Shown here: positions 1 through 6,984 of the stretch, piece by piece
Layout: each line of letters opens with the position of its first letter
Position numbering within the stretch: the stretch's first letter is position 1
The notes under the pieces: model-generated
The model's input: the letters and a program-made list of their open reading frames with translations, nothing else
What the model was told of the DNA's origin: nothing
Database searches by the model: none
NCBI GenBank assembly: GCA_937884915.1
Contig: CALAAN010000126.1
Coordinates: forward strand, 1-7,493
Reading direction: 5' to 3'
Length of the DNA: 7,493 nucleotides
Source: an uncultured Oscillibacter sp.
GTDB lineage: Bacteria; Bacillota; Clostridia; Oscillospirales; Oscillospiraceae
Translations under genes and position numbers: made by a program

Positions 1-783
1 GCAGGGGGCCTTCTCCTTGGCCTGCTTAAAGAGGTCACGCACCTTGCTCGCGCCCATACCGACGAACATTTCGACGAATTCCGAGCCCGACATCGAGAAA
101 AACGGCACGTTCGCCTCGCCGGCGACCGCCTTGGCGAGCATCGTTTTACCGGTTCCCGGAGGGCCGACGAGCAGGATGCCCTTGGGCATCGACGCGCCGA
201 TCTCCTGATACTTGCTGGGGTCATGCAGATAGTTGACGACCTCGGTGAGGTTCTCCTTGGCCTCGTCCTCGCCCGCGACGTCGTCAAACTTGATGCCCTC
301 GGCGGACTTGACATACACCTTGGCGTTGGACTTGCCCATGTTGAACATCATAAAGTTGTCGCCGCCCATTTTGTCCATCATTTTGCGCGACATGTATTGC
401 CCCAGCGCAACGAAAATGACGATCGGCAGTACCCAGCTGAGGATATTTACCAGCAGCGACGTCTGCTCGATCTCCTCGCCGGTCGTAGAGACACCCGCGT
501 CCAGCAGGCGTTGGACAAGCCCTTCGTCATCCGGAAGCATTGGCGTTTTGTAGACGTTTTTTTCATCCTTATCTGTGAACAGGATGCGATTTTCCTGCTG
601 CTGGATCTCGACCTTGCCGACCTCACCGTTTTCCGTCATGGTGACAAAGGTGTTGTAGTCGACGTCCTTGATCTGGTGCTCAGAGATCCACGGCATCGCG
701 ATGAAGTTGAAGAGCATCACGAGCAGCATGGCGACGACATAATAGTACAGCAGCGGCTTCTTCGGGGACTTGACTTCGTTCAT
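1..783 (-). CDS. ftsH: ATP-dependent zinc metalloprotease FtsH, N-terminal part (cut by window edge)
   Basis: FtsH is a membrane-bound hexameric AAA+ protease that extracts and degrades misfolded membrane proteins and some short-lived cytosolic proteins. The 261 codons present read through the left edge without a stop. A short cytoplasmic N-terminus is followed by a membrane segment at about residues 12-32, an extracytoplasmic domain (about 33-108), a second membrane segment (about 110-130), and the start of the AAA+ module near residue 165. Walker A (GPPGTGKT) is at residues 207-214 and the pore-loop region FVGMGAS at 240-246. The window ends before Walker B, the SRH and the zinc-binding HEXXH helix, so roughly 60% of the usual ~600-650 residues lies outside. 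The ATG at 781-783 is supported by GGAGG at 794-798. The gene is divergent from the hydrolase at 1004 and has its own promoter. Family identity is very secure; protease function cannot be verified here because the protease domain is outside the window. Confidence 0.97.
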   Translation of the reverse strand, partial: MNEVKSPKKPLLYYYVVAMLLVMLFNFIAMPWISEHQIKDVDYNTFVTMTENGEVGKVEIQQQENRILFTDKDEKNVYKTPMLPDDEGLVQRLLDAGVSTTGEEIEQTSLLVNILSWVLPIVIFVALGQYMSRKMMDKMGGDNFMMFNMGKSNAKVYVKSAEGIKFDDVAGEDEAKENLTEVVNYLHDPSKYQEIGASMPKGILLVGPPGTGKTMLAKAVAGEANVPFFSMSGSEFVEMFVGMGASKVRDLFKQAKEKAPC

Positions 784-847
784 AAAATGCGTTCCTCCGA
801 TCATTCAAATTTCCGGCAGGAAGTGCATACAAACGGGAAAAACTGAA

Positions 848-876
848 CGTAGCAAAAAGCCGGAGTTTTTGCTACG
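848..876 (-). promoter_or_regulatory. Perfect hairpin in the ftsH leader
   Basis: This is an 11-bp perfect inverted repeat (848-858 with 866-876) around a 7-nt loop. It lies inside the predicted ftsH 5' leader, about 45-75 nt after the inferred transcription start. The upper part of the stem is A/T-only (five A-T pairs) and the base is G/C-mixed. A short U-run occurs about 5 nt after the stem in the ftsH direction, but it is offset, so this is not a canonical intrinsic terminator. It could act as an mRNA stability or attenuation structure. The role is inferred; the symmetry is directly visible. Confidence 0.5.
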
Positions 877-927
877 CTGAAAGAAAAGGCGGACAGTCTA
901 GACCGTCGGGATCTTAAACTCGTTAGG

Positions 928-956
928 AGTATAACACGGAAAAAAATCTCTGTCCA
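928..956 (-). promoter_or_regulatory. Sigma-A-type promoter of ftsH
   Basis: On the minus strand a -35 TGGACA (951-956) is followed by a 17-bp spacer and a -10 TATACT (928-933). The expected start is near position 921, giving a leader of about 137 nt before the ftsH ATG. No CIRCE-type HrcA operator was recognised. A 16-nt imperfect palindrome lies just downstream, at 892-907. Confidence 0.8.
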
Positions 957-1003
957 GTGCCCAAAATAAGAGTTTACAGTTTCGATACAGGGAGGTCACA
1001 GTT

Positions 1004-1966
1004 ATGAAAAAAACGGCAAAGGCGGCTATATTCGTCACGGCTGCGGCGGCGCTGTATGGCGCGGCAGCCTATGGCGTGACGCGGACGCTTATGGACGTTG
1101 CGATGAAGCGCGAGGCGCCCAGGGCGTTCAAAAACAGGGGCAGCGCCCAGCTCACGGGCGAAAAGCGCGACGAGCCCTACCGCGAGGCGCAGCGCGCCGC
1201 CGCGAAAAAGCTCGCCTCCTCGGAAACGGAGACGGTGCTGCTCGAAAACCGCGAGGGCTTGACGCTCGTGGGGCATCTTCGCGAATGCGAACATGCCAAG
1301 CGCCTTGTGATCGCGTTCCACGGCTGGCGCTCGGCATGGTACCGCGATTTCGGGCTGCTGGCAGACTTTTTTGACCGCGAACAGTGCAGCGTGCTCTATG
1401 TGGAGCAGCGCGCGCAGAACGAGAGTGAGGGCGACTACATCGGCTTCGGCCTGACCGAGCGCTGCGACTGCGTCGACTGGGCAAACTGGGCGGCCGAGCG
1501 CTTTCCCGAGCTTCCCATTTACCTTATGGGCGTGTCGCTCGGCGGCGCGACGGTGCTCATGGCCGCGGGCGACATTCTCCCCGCTGCGGTACACGGCGTG
1601 ATCGCCGACTCGGCCTACACCTCGCCGCGCGCGATCTGGCAGCACGTGATGGGAAAGAACCTGCATCTTCCTATCCGCGCGGCGACGGTCATCGCCGACG
1701 GCCTGTGCAAAAAGAGGCTGAACGCCTCGTCCGGCAGCTATTCTACCGTCGAGGCGCTCAAAAATACCGATGTTCCGATCCTGCTCATTCATGGCGAGGA
1801 CGACCACTTCGTTCCGCTCAAGATGGCGTTTGAAAACCGCGACGCCTGCGCCGCGCCCTGCAAGCTGCTCGTTGTGCCCGGCGCGGACCACGCGATGAGC
1901 TACTATATGGGCCGCGGCGCGTACGAGGCCGCGATGCGCGCCTTCTGGGAGCATTTTGACAAGTGA
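1004..1966 (+). CDS. Membrane-anchored alpha/beta hydrolase
   Basis: This is a 320-residue serine hydrolase of the alpha/beta fold, resembling the YqkD-like family of Firmicutes. The first ~30 residues are a basic start plus a hydrophobic alanine-rich helix, which suggests an uncleaved membrane anchor. The canonical elements follow in order: an oxyanion-type HGW at 106-108, the nucleophile elbow GVSLGG with Ser178, the acid loop GEDDHFVP with Asp267 as likely triad acid, and GADH with His296. The complete triad suggests an active esterase, lipase or peptidase-like enzyme; the substrate cannot be read from the sequence. The ATG at 1004 is supported by GGAGG at 991-995 with 8-nt spacing. No good sigma-A promoter was found in the 220-bp gap on this strand. 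The gene converges on the MATE gene with only 10 bp between stop codons. Confidence 0.9.
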   Translation: MKKTAKAAIFVTAAAALYGAAAYGVTRTLMDVAMKREAPRAFKNRGSAQLTGEKRDEPYREAQRAAAKKLASSETETVLLENREGLTLVGHLRECEHAKRLVIAFHGWRSAWYRDFGLLADFFDREQCSVLYVEQRAQNESEGDYIGFGLTERCDCVDWANWAAERFPELPIYLMGVSLGGATVLMAAGDILPAAVHGVIADSAYTSPRAIWQHVMGKNLHLPIRAATVIADGLCKKRLNASSGSYSTVEALKNTDVPILLIHGEDDHFVPLKMAFENRDACAAPCKLLVVPGADHAMSYYMGRGAYEAAMRAFWEHFDK

Positions 1967-1985
1967 GGATGCTTCCTCACTTGTC
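1958..1985. terminator. Shared inverted repeat spanning both stop codons of convergent genes
   Basis: A perfect 12-bp stem (1958-1969 with 1974-1985) closes a 4-nt loop. The left arm carries the last two sense codons and stop of the hydrolase (GAC AAG TGA). The right arm, read on the minus strand, carries exactly the same codons for the end of the MATE gene. It is placed like a bidirectional terminator, but neither strand has a U-tract after the stem, so it may instead protect 3' ends or be a weak or factor-assisted terminator. The symmetry is seen directly; the function is inferred. Confidence 0.55.
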
Positions 1986-3365
1986 CGCCGTCTCCGTTTC
2001 AAGGCTCGCAAAGCGTCTGGACGGGCGGTAGATCAGCACGGCGCAGAGGATCAGCACTGCCGTTACGCCAAGGCTGATGGGATAGACCTGCATGATGGTC
2101 TCAAACGTCATGCTGGTCGGGAAGACGAACTTGACCCACGCGATGCGGATGCCGCACACGCCGAGCATCGTCAAAAGCGCGGGCGCGAGCGAGATGCCGA
2201 ATCCGCGCAGATACCCCGAGAGGATCTCATACAGCAGGCAGAAGCCGTAGGCCGGCAGGATCGTCGCCAAACGCACATAGCCGATGGCGATGACCTCTGG
2301 ATCGTTGTTGAAAATCGCGAGCAGCGACTTTGCGCTCAGCAGCACAACGACAACGGCGACGAATGTGGCGATGGCGTCCTCCAAAAGGCTCAGCTGCATC
2401 GTCTTCTTGCAGCGCTTGATCTGCCCCGCGCCGTAGTTCTGCCCGACAAAGGTCGTGCAGGCCTGTGAAAACGAGTTGAGCACGTCGTAGGCGAGAATTT
2501 CGATGTTGAACGCCGCGCTCGACGCCGCGATGACCACCGTGCCGAGGCTGTTGATGGCCGACTGGATGACGATGTTGGCAAACGAGAACACCGCACTCTG
2601 CACGCCTGCGGGAACGCCGATGCTCAAAATGCGCTTTAAGCTCGCGCCGTCGATGCGAAGGGACTTCCACTCGACGCGCACCTTTTGATCGGTGTGTGTC
2701 AGGCGGACATAGAGCAGCGCCGCGCTCACGGCGTTGGCCGCCACCGTGGCGATGGCGACGCCGTTGACCGTCATGTGCAGCACGATGACAAAAAAGAGGT
2801 TCAGCAGCACGTTCAGCACACCCGAGATCGCAAGCGCCGCAAGCGGCACCTTCGTGTCGCCGATGCTGCGGAAGATCGCGGCCTCGAAGTTGTAGAGCAA
2901 TATCACCGGCATGCCGAGCAAATAGATGCGCAGATACAAAAGCGCATACGGGAACACATCCTCCGGCACATTGAGAATGCTGAGTAGCGGCGAGGCGATG
3001 AGCTGCCCGAGCAGCGCGATCGCCGCGCCGCCGAGTACGGAGAACACGATCGACGTGTGCACCGCGTGCTTGACCGCCTTGTCGTCCCCGCAGCCGATGG
3101 CATTCGCGATAACGACGTTTGCGCCGAGCGCGATGCCGATGAAGAGGTTGACGATCAGGCCGATGATCGGTCCGTTCGCGCCCACCGCCGCGACCGCCAC
3201 CGTGCGCGCGTCGCCCGTGAAGTTGCCGACGATGGCGACGTCCGAGGCGTTGAACAGCTGCTCCAGGATCGCCGTAGCCGCGACCGGCAGGGCAAAGAGC
3301 GGCAGTTTATTCCAGATGGAGCCGTGCAGCATGTCGATCTCGTGTTTTCTGATCGTTTTTTCCAT
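1977..3365 (-). CDS. MATE family multidrug efflux transporter
   Basis: This is a 462-residue polytopic membrane protein with the usual MATE length and about 12 hydrophobic segments in two pseudo-symmetric halves (about 20-220 and 245-450). Family signatures include ALPVAATAILEQLFNASDV near the N-terminus (25-43), FRSIGDTKVP at the end of the first half (165-174), and VGQNYGAGQ at 307-315 in the second half. MATE pumps export cationic drugs and metabolites by Na+ or H+ antiport; the substrate is not predictable here. The ATG at 3363-3365 is the first in-frame Met that leaves the whole first helix intact, but the upstream ribosome binding site is weak (GAGA only). A Met-Arg-stop mini-ORF lies in frame just before it. 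The gene is divergent from the thrE-like gene, with its own promoter at 3406-3434, and convergent with the hydrolase. Confidence 0.95.
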   Translation of the reverse strand: MEKTIRKHEIDMLHGSIWNKLPLFALPVAATAILEQLFNASDVAIVGNFTGDARTVAVAAVGANGPIIGLIVNLFIGIALGANVVIANAIGCGDDKAVKHAVHTSIVFSVLGGAAIALLGQLIASPLLSILNVPEDVFPYALLYLRIYLLGMPVILLYNFEAAIFRSIGDTKVPLAALAISGVLNVLLNLFFVIVLHMTVNGVAIATVAANAVSAALLYVRLTHTDQKVRVEWKSLRIDGASLKRILSIGVPAGVQSAVFSFANIVIQSAINSLGTVVIAASSAAFNIEILAYDVLNSFSQACTTFVGQNYGAGQIKRCKKTMQLSLLEDAIATFVAVVVVLLSAKSLLAIFNNDPEVIAIGYVRLATILPAYGFCLLYEILSGYLRGFGISLAPALLTMLGVCGIRIAWVKFVFPTSMTFETIMQVYPISLGVTAVLILCAVLIYRPSRRFASLETETADK

Positions 3366-3405
3366 AATCTATCTCATTTCTTCTTTTTTTACCGGGTCGA
3401 GCACC

Positions 3406-3434
3406 AGTATAGTGCCGCCGCGGCAAAATGGCAA
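3406..3434 (-). promoter_or_regulatory. Sigma-A-type promoter of the MATE gene
   Basis: Minus-strand -35 TTGCCA (3429-3434), a 17-bp spacer and -10 TATACT (3406-3411) give a start near 3399 and a leader of about 34 nt. The spacer contains a small GC-rich dyad (TGCCG-CCG-CGGCA, 3413-3425) that could be an operator. It lies back to back with the exporter promoter at 3465-3493. Confidence 0.75.
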
Positions 3435-3464
3435 ATGTTTTTTCTGCGGCGTCCCCGCCCGGCA

Positions 3465-3493
3465 TTGACAGGAACGCTGTTTCGCTGTAATAT
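3465..3493 (+). promoter_or_regulatory. Sigma-A-type promoter of the thrE-like gene
   Basis: A consensus -35 TTGACA (3465-3470) is separated by 17 bp from -10 TAATAT (3488-3493). Transcription is expected to begin near 3500, about 37 nt before the chosen start codon. This position argues against the in-frame ATG at 3504, which would leave almost no leader. Confidence 0.8.
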
Positions 3494-3536
3494 AGGCGCG
3501 CAAATGACAAACCTCCCGAAATTGCGAGGGTTCTCT

Positions 3537-4760
3537 ATGGATTATTACCTTTTGACCGATCTGGCCGCACGCGTCGGCTATCATCTGGCGCTCAGCGGGG
3601 CGGAGACGTTCCGCATCGAAGAGACAATGCGCCGCATCATCGGCGCCTACGGCATCGAGTGTCAGGCATTTTCCATCCCCAACTGCGTGATGGTCAGCCT
3701 CGAGGCCGCCAACGGCAAGCCCCTGATGGTGATGAAGCGCGTCGGCTTCCACGGCAATGACCTCGAGTCGGTGGAAAAGCTCAACGCGCTCTCGCGCCGC
3801 ATCTGCGCCGAAACGCCCGACCCGAGCGTCGCCGTGCAGTGGCTCGATGAAACGCTCAAGGGGCGGCGGCACTACTCCGTGCCTGTTTATTATCTGGGCA
3901 ATTTCTGCGCCGCAGCGGGGTTCTGCCCTGTTTTTGGCGGCACACTGCGCGACTGTCTGTTCGCGGGCCTCATGGGGCTTATCATCGGCTTTGTCTCGCG
4001 CCAGATGGACAAGCGCGAGACAAACCCGTTTTTCAGCACCATCGCCGCGGCCTTCGCGATGGCCGTGCCGGCCTATCTCGCTGCAGGTCTCCACCTCGTC
4101 GACTATGTCGACTCTGTCATCATCGGCACGTTGATGATCCTGGTCCCCGGCCTTCTCATCACGACCTCCATGCGCGACATCATCTATGGCGACACGAATT
4201 CCGGCATCAACCGCATCGTGCAGGTACTGCTCTCGGCATTCGCCATCGCGCTGGGCACGGCGGCGGCATGGCGCGTGACGATGAGCGTCTACGGCGTGAC
4301 GGCCTCGTCCGGCTCGGCGAGCTATCCCGCCTGGGGACAGGCCGTCATGATCTTCGTCGCCTGCACGGGCTTTTTCATTCTCTTCAACGTGCACGGACAG
4401 GGCAGCGCCCTCTGCGCGCTCGGCGGCGTGATCACATGGATGACGTACCTGCTCTGCCGCGAGCTGGGCATAGGCATTTACGGTATGAACTTCTTCGCCG
4501 CCGTCGCCTCCGCGCTGTATTCCGAGCTCATGGCGCGCTCGCGCAAATACCCCGTCACATCTTACCTCGTCATCTCCATCGTCCCGCTGGTGCCGGGGGC
4601 CGGCATCTACTACACGATGAGCCTCGGCCTCAGCGGCGACGTGCAGGCCGCGGTGCACAAGGGGCTCGAGACCGCGGGCGTCGCGGGCAGCATTGCCGTC
4701 GCGATGCTGCTGGTGTCCACGATCTTCCGCCTTGTCACCGCGCAGAACGGGAAAAAATAA
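3537..4760 (+). CDS. Threonine/serine exporter family protein (ThrE and ThrE_2 parts fused)
   Basis: This 407-residue membrane protein carries both halves of the ThrE exporter family in one chain. Residues 1-112 form the hydrophilic N-terminal part (GAETFRIEETM motif at 21-31, PNCVMVSL at 48-55). They are followed by about five membrane segments (116-245) with the conserved LVPGLLITTSMRD-GD-NSG block at 202-223. The second part (about 265-402, DUF3815/ThrE_2-like) has four or five more helices, including the signature PLVPGAGIYYTM at 350-361. In Corynebacterium glutamicum ThrE is one chain, whereas E. coli YjjP/YjjB and many Firmicutes split the halves. Family members export threonine/serine or succinate; the substrate here is undetermined. 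The start at 3537 follows GAGGG (3526-3530). An alternative in-frame ATG at 3504 has no ribosome site and would begin at the mRNA end. The gene stands alone, with its own promoter and a strong terminator. Confidence 0.9.
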   Translation: MDYYLLTDLAARVGYHLALSGAETFRIEETMRRIIGAYGIECQAFSIPNCVMVSLEAANGKPLMVMKRVGFHGNDLESVEKLNALSRRICAETPDPSVAVQWLDETLKGRRHYSVPVYYLGNFCAAAGFCPVFGGTLRDCLFAGLMGLIIGFVSRQMDKRETNPFFSTIAAAFAMAVPAYLAAGLHLVDYVDSVIIGTLMILVPGLLITTSMRDIIYGDTNSGINRIVQVLLSAFAIALGTAAAWRVTMSVYGVTASSGSASYPAWGQAVMIFVACTGFFILFNVHGQGSALCALGGVITWMTYLLCRELGIGIYGMNFFAAVASALYSELMARSRKYPVTSYLVISIVPLVPGAGIYYTMSLGLSGDVQAAVHKGLETAGVAGSIAVAMLLVSTIFRLVTAQNGKK

Positions 4761-4773
4761 GAGAATATTGCTC

Positions 4774-4807
4774 AAAAAAACTGCCGCCCGTTGGGCGGCA
4801 GTTTTTT
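4774..4807. terminator. Bidirectional intrinsic terminator
   Basis: A 9-bp G/C stem (4781-4789 with 4793-4801) and a 3-nt loop are flanked by seven A on the left and six T on the right. It works as a Rho-independent terminator on both strands, serving the exporter gene ending at 4760 (+) and the HAD gene ending at 4806 (-). The right T-run overlaps the HAD stop codon. Confidence 0.93.
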
Positions 4808-5519
4808 ATTGCAGTGCGTCGATATAGGCGTTCAGCGCGGCGAAATCGCCGCGGGGATAGGCGCTCAGGTCGCGGTTTTTCGTGTTGATGAGGCAGTCGG
4901 TCAGAAGAAACACGTCCATCCCGACCTCGCGCGCGGCCATGTCCTCGGTCGCGTCGTTGCCGACCATCAAACACTCCTCCGGCCTGACATCCAGCGTGCG
5001 TGCAACTTCGAGGTAGTAGGCGGGATTCGGCTTGCAGAAGGTCGAGGCCTCATAGGTCGTGTAAATTTCAAAATCCTCCGGCGTCAGGCCCGCCCAGCGG
5101 ATGCGGTTCTCCGTCGCCACATGGGGGAAGATCGGATTCGTCGCCAGCGCGACGCGGTAGCCGCGCTCTTTGAGTCTTCGCACCGTCTCCGCCGACGCGG
5201 GGTTGAAGCCGCAGATCTCGCGCGCGGCGTTGAACTCGTTGGCGTAGAAGTCCTCAAAGAGCGGCTGATCGCTTCGGCACTTTTCCTCGCCGTAGATCGC
5301 TGCGAACCTTTTCCAGAAGGCCTGCTCGTTCGTGCAGCTCCCGTCGTTTTTGACCATGGCCGCCGTTCCCGCCCAGATGGCGTCAACGAGCGATTTGGGC
5401 TCGTAGCCGTAGGGCGCGAGCTTTTTGGCGAGGAGCTTGAAGTATCCGGTTGTGAACGCCTCCTGATCCATCGGCAGCAGCGTCCCGTCCAGGTCGAATA
5501 AAATGGTCGTGATGTTCAA
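4806..5519 (-). CDS. HAD-superfamily hydrolase (phosphatase)
   Basis: This is a 237-residue haloacid-dehalogenase-type phosphatase with all four motifs. Motif I is DLDGT (nucleophile Asp9, acid/base Asp11), motif II is the Thr127-Asn128 turn, motif III is Lys163 in CKPNP, and motif IV is GNDATED with Asp189 and Asp193. The helical insertion between motif I and motif II (about residues 15-100) corresponds to a C1-type cap, typical of small-metabolite phosphatases. No signal peptide is present, so the enzyme is cytosolic. Translation starts at TTG (5517-5519): there is no nearby ATG, an AAGGAG site sits 7 nt upstream, and the next Met (residue 17) would remove the catalytic motif. It follows the stalk-domain gene by 22 nt in the same direction, suggesting cotranscription. 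The physiological substrate is unknown. Confidence 0.92.
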   Translation of the reverse strand: MNITTILFDLDGTLLPMDQEAFTTGYFKLLAKKLAPYGYEPKSLVDAIWAGTAAMVKNDGSCTNEQAFWKRFAAIYGEEKCRSDQPLFEDFYANEFNAAREICGFNPASAETVRRLKERGYRVALATNPIFPHVATENRIRWAGLTPEDFEIYTTYEASTFCKPNPAYYLEVARTLDVRPEECLMVGNDATEDMAAREVGMDVFLLTDCLINTKNRDLSAYPRGDFAALNAYIDALQ

Positions 5520-5526
5520 TGTGCGT

Positions 5527-5532
5527 CTCCTT
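5527..5532 (-). promoter_or_regulatory. Ribosome binding site deciding the TTG start of the HAD gene
   Basis: The minus-strand AAGGAG lies 7 nt upstream of TTG 5517-5519 and 9 nt after the stop codon of the upstream gene. Since no ATG or GTG lies at a usable distance, this site supports the TTG initiation codon and translational coupling to the preceding gene. Confidence 0.85.
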
Positions 5533-5541
5533 AGGGGTAAA

Positions 5542-6435
5542 TTACGGCAGCAGCGTTCCGCTGCGCAGGTCGATCTTGAGCGTGACGGTCGCCTGACCGG
5601 CGCTGTCCGTCCGGCGGGCGGAGAGCGTCAGCACGCCGCTGCTGAGCACAGGCGCGTTTTCGCCGTTCTGACAGTCGAAGTAGTATTCGCCGTCAGAAAA
5701 GAGCTCTTGCGCCTTGATCGTCACCGCCGCCTCGCCGCTTCTGCGGTAGACGAAGGTCGCGCCAGCCAGATTGGAATAGGGAACGCCCGCGTATTCGGAC
5801 TTGTCCGCGCTGTAAAAATACGTCTTCTGCACCAGCGCGGCGGACGGCGCGGAGCTTGCAAGCAGCGCGTCCTCAAGCTCGGGGCGGAACTGCTCGGCCG
5901 ATCGGATGCTCAGACCGTTTTTGGCGTCAAAGTGATACTTCCAGCCGAACTCCTCCACGGCAAAGCGCCACGTGAGCGGAAAATAGGTCACGCCGCGGAA
6001 GTTGAGCAGCGGATACGGCTCGGCGGAATTGTCGAGGCATTTGCCCTTGTCCACCGTGTTGACGGCGATCTGATAGTCGGCGACGGTCGCCTTGGCGGTC
6101 GCAGTATTTTTGCTGGTCGCGGGCGTGTCGGTCCACGTGTCCTCGCTCGCGTCGCTGTAGCCGACGAACAGCGTGCCCTTGGGCTCGGTCTGATACCAGT
6201 TGCTCTTGAGGTGCAGGAAGCGCGAGGCGTGGTAGGTCATGGGGAAATACGTAATATCGCGGTAGACGATCAGCGGATATTCGCTGTGCGCGCTGTCGAT
6301 CTTGGTATCGTTGAGCGTAACGGCAAACGTCGGGAGCGTGACGGTGACGGTTTTGCCCTTGTCCGCCGCCAACGCAGAACTCTGCAGCAGCAAAAGCAAA
6401 GCGAGCATAAGGGCCAAAAACCTGCAGCGTTTCAT
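5542..6435 (-). CDS. Secreted protein with two copper-amine-oxidase-N-like (stalk) repeats
   Basis: This 297-residue exported protein has a signal peptide with a basic start, a leucine-rich core and likely cleavage after ALA at residue 23. The mature part has two related units. One is around residues 36-92, with EYPLIVYRDITYFPMT at 52-67; the other is around 121-178, with PYPLLNFRGVTYFPLT at 140-155. Both match the pattern YPL-x-x-[YF]-R-x-[IV]-TYFP-[ML]-T seen in copper amine oxidase N-terminal/stalk domains of Firmicutes surface proteins. Despite the family name, there is no catalytic oxidase domain and no obvious copper site. The C-terminal ~110 residues are beta-rich and unrecognised. No sortase motif or second membrane anchor is visible. 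The ATG at 6433-6435 is preceded by AGGAGG (6444-6449, 8-nt spacing) and a good promoter. It is probably cotranscribed with the downstream HAD gene. An extracellular or envelope role is inferred. Confidence 0.85.
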   Translation of the reverse strand: MKRCRFLALMLALLLLLQSSALAADKGKTVTVTLPTFAVTLNDTKIDSAHSEYPLIVYRDITYFPMTYHASRFLHLKSNWYQTEPKGTLFVGYSDASEDTWTDTPATSKNTATAKATVADYQIAVNTVDKGKCLDNSAEPYPLLNFRGVTYFPLTWRFAVEEFGWKYHFDAKNGLSIRSAEQFRPELEDALLASSAPSAALVQKTYFYSADKSEYAGVPYSNLAGATFVYRRSGEAAVTIKAQELFSDGEYYFDCQNGENAPVLSSGVLTLSARRTDSAGQATVTLKIDLRSGTLLP

Positions 6436-6465
6436 ACGGCTTTCCTCCTGAGTATTGATAGAAGA

Positions 6466-6494
6466 ATTTTACCATGATTCCGGGGGCAAGTCAA
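6466..6494 (-). promoter_or_regulatory. Sigma-A-type promoter of the stalk-protein/HAD operon
   Basis: Minus-strand -35 TTGACT (6489-6494), a 17-bp spacer and -10 TAAAAT (6466-6471) predict a start near 6459, 24 nt before the ATG. The promoter begins only 10 bp beyond the stop codon of the XRE gene upstream. No terminator is visible between them, so read-through from the XRE gene is possible. Confidence 0.85.
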
Positions 6495-6504
6495 ACAGAC
6501 GAAC

Positions 6505-6960
6505 TCACTCGCCGCGCTCTTTCAAAAGGTCAATGATCTTCTGAAGACCGAGAAACGCCATGCCGATTAAAAGCGCGGGGGCCCAGCAGCGCAGCGCGTC
6601 AGAAAACACAAAATGCCACGAAAGGGCATTCGGCCCCGACACATAGCCCTGACTGCCGGCGGACAGGCCGAGCAGAAGGCCCACGATCCAAATGACGACC
6701 GTGAGCTTGCCGAAAAAGTCATCGTCCACAAGGCGGCTCACACTGCTGCTCTTGTGCTTCCGGTTCGGGTAAAGCAGCTCGTTCGGGTCGGTCGCGAGCG
6801 CATGGCTGATGTGCACCAGCATATCAAGGTCGGGAAAAGAGTTGCCGCGCTCCCAGCTCGAAACGGTCTGGCGCGAGACGGGGAGCTTTTCCGCGAGCGC
6901 GTCCTGCGAAAGTCCGGCCTTTTTCCGCAGCTGCCTCAGATTGGAACTGAAATCAGACAT
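6505..6960 (-). CDS. XRE-family regulator with C-terminal membrane segments
   Basis: This 151-residue protein begins with a Cro/C1-type helix-turn-helix (residues 6-63) whose core reads LRQLRKKAGLSQDALAEKL and continues into the recognition helix SRQTVSSWERG (29-39). A basic, serine-rich linker (66-76) leads to two hydrophobic helices (about 86-103 and 126-142), predicting a DNA-binding protein tethered to the membrane, a layout common in Firmicutes XRE proteins. The start at 6958-6960 is chosen because MSDF directly precedes the HTH and has GGAGG at 6968-6972 with 7-nt spacing. A longer in-frame extension upstream runs through the terminator and tRNA sequence and is not real coding. The gene has its own promoter (6985-7013) and is followed by the stalk-protein promoter. 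Its targets are unknown; autoregulation or control of the next operon is a guess from position. Confidence 0.9.
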   Translation of the reverse strand: MSDFSSNLRQLRKKAGLSQDALAEKLPVSRQTVSSWERGNSFPDLDMLVHISHALATDPNELLYPNRKHKSSSVSRLVDDDFFGKLTVVIWIVGLLLGLSAGSQGYVSGPNALSWHFVFSDALRCWAPALLIGMAFLGLQKIIDLLKERGE

Positions 6961-6984
6961 AAATTGACCTCCCTTGCTGCTCAC

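Noticed and set aside
848..876. ftsH leader hairpin as a canonical intrinsic terminator
   Set aside because: The stem is half A/T and the U-run is displaced by about 5 nt, so it lacks the GC-rich stem with an immediate U-tract.
974..2011. Large open frame antisense to the hydrolase
   Set aside because: The translation is arginine/alanine/histidine-rich with no family signature. It is a GC-rich shadow of the plus-strand gene, which has a complete catalytic triad.
3057..3536. Long N-terminal extension of the thrE-like gene
   Set aside because: It overlaps the MATE gene antisense and lies upstream of the mapped consensus promoter (3465-3493). The family homology begins at the Met at 3537.
3504..3536. 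Alternative ATG at 3504 for the thrE-like gene
   Set aside because: It is in frame but has no ribosome binding site and sits only a few bases after the expected transcription start; 3537 has GAGGG at proper spacing.
3369..4775. Open frame of about 468 codons antisense to the thrE-like gene
   Set aside because: The hydrophilic, charged composition and lack of motifs, opposite a well-conserved membrane protein, mark it as a shadow frame.
5503..6477. Open frame antisense to the stalk-domain gene
   Set aside because: The minus-strand protein has a signal peptide, internal repeats, a ribosome site and a promoter; the antisense frame has none of these.
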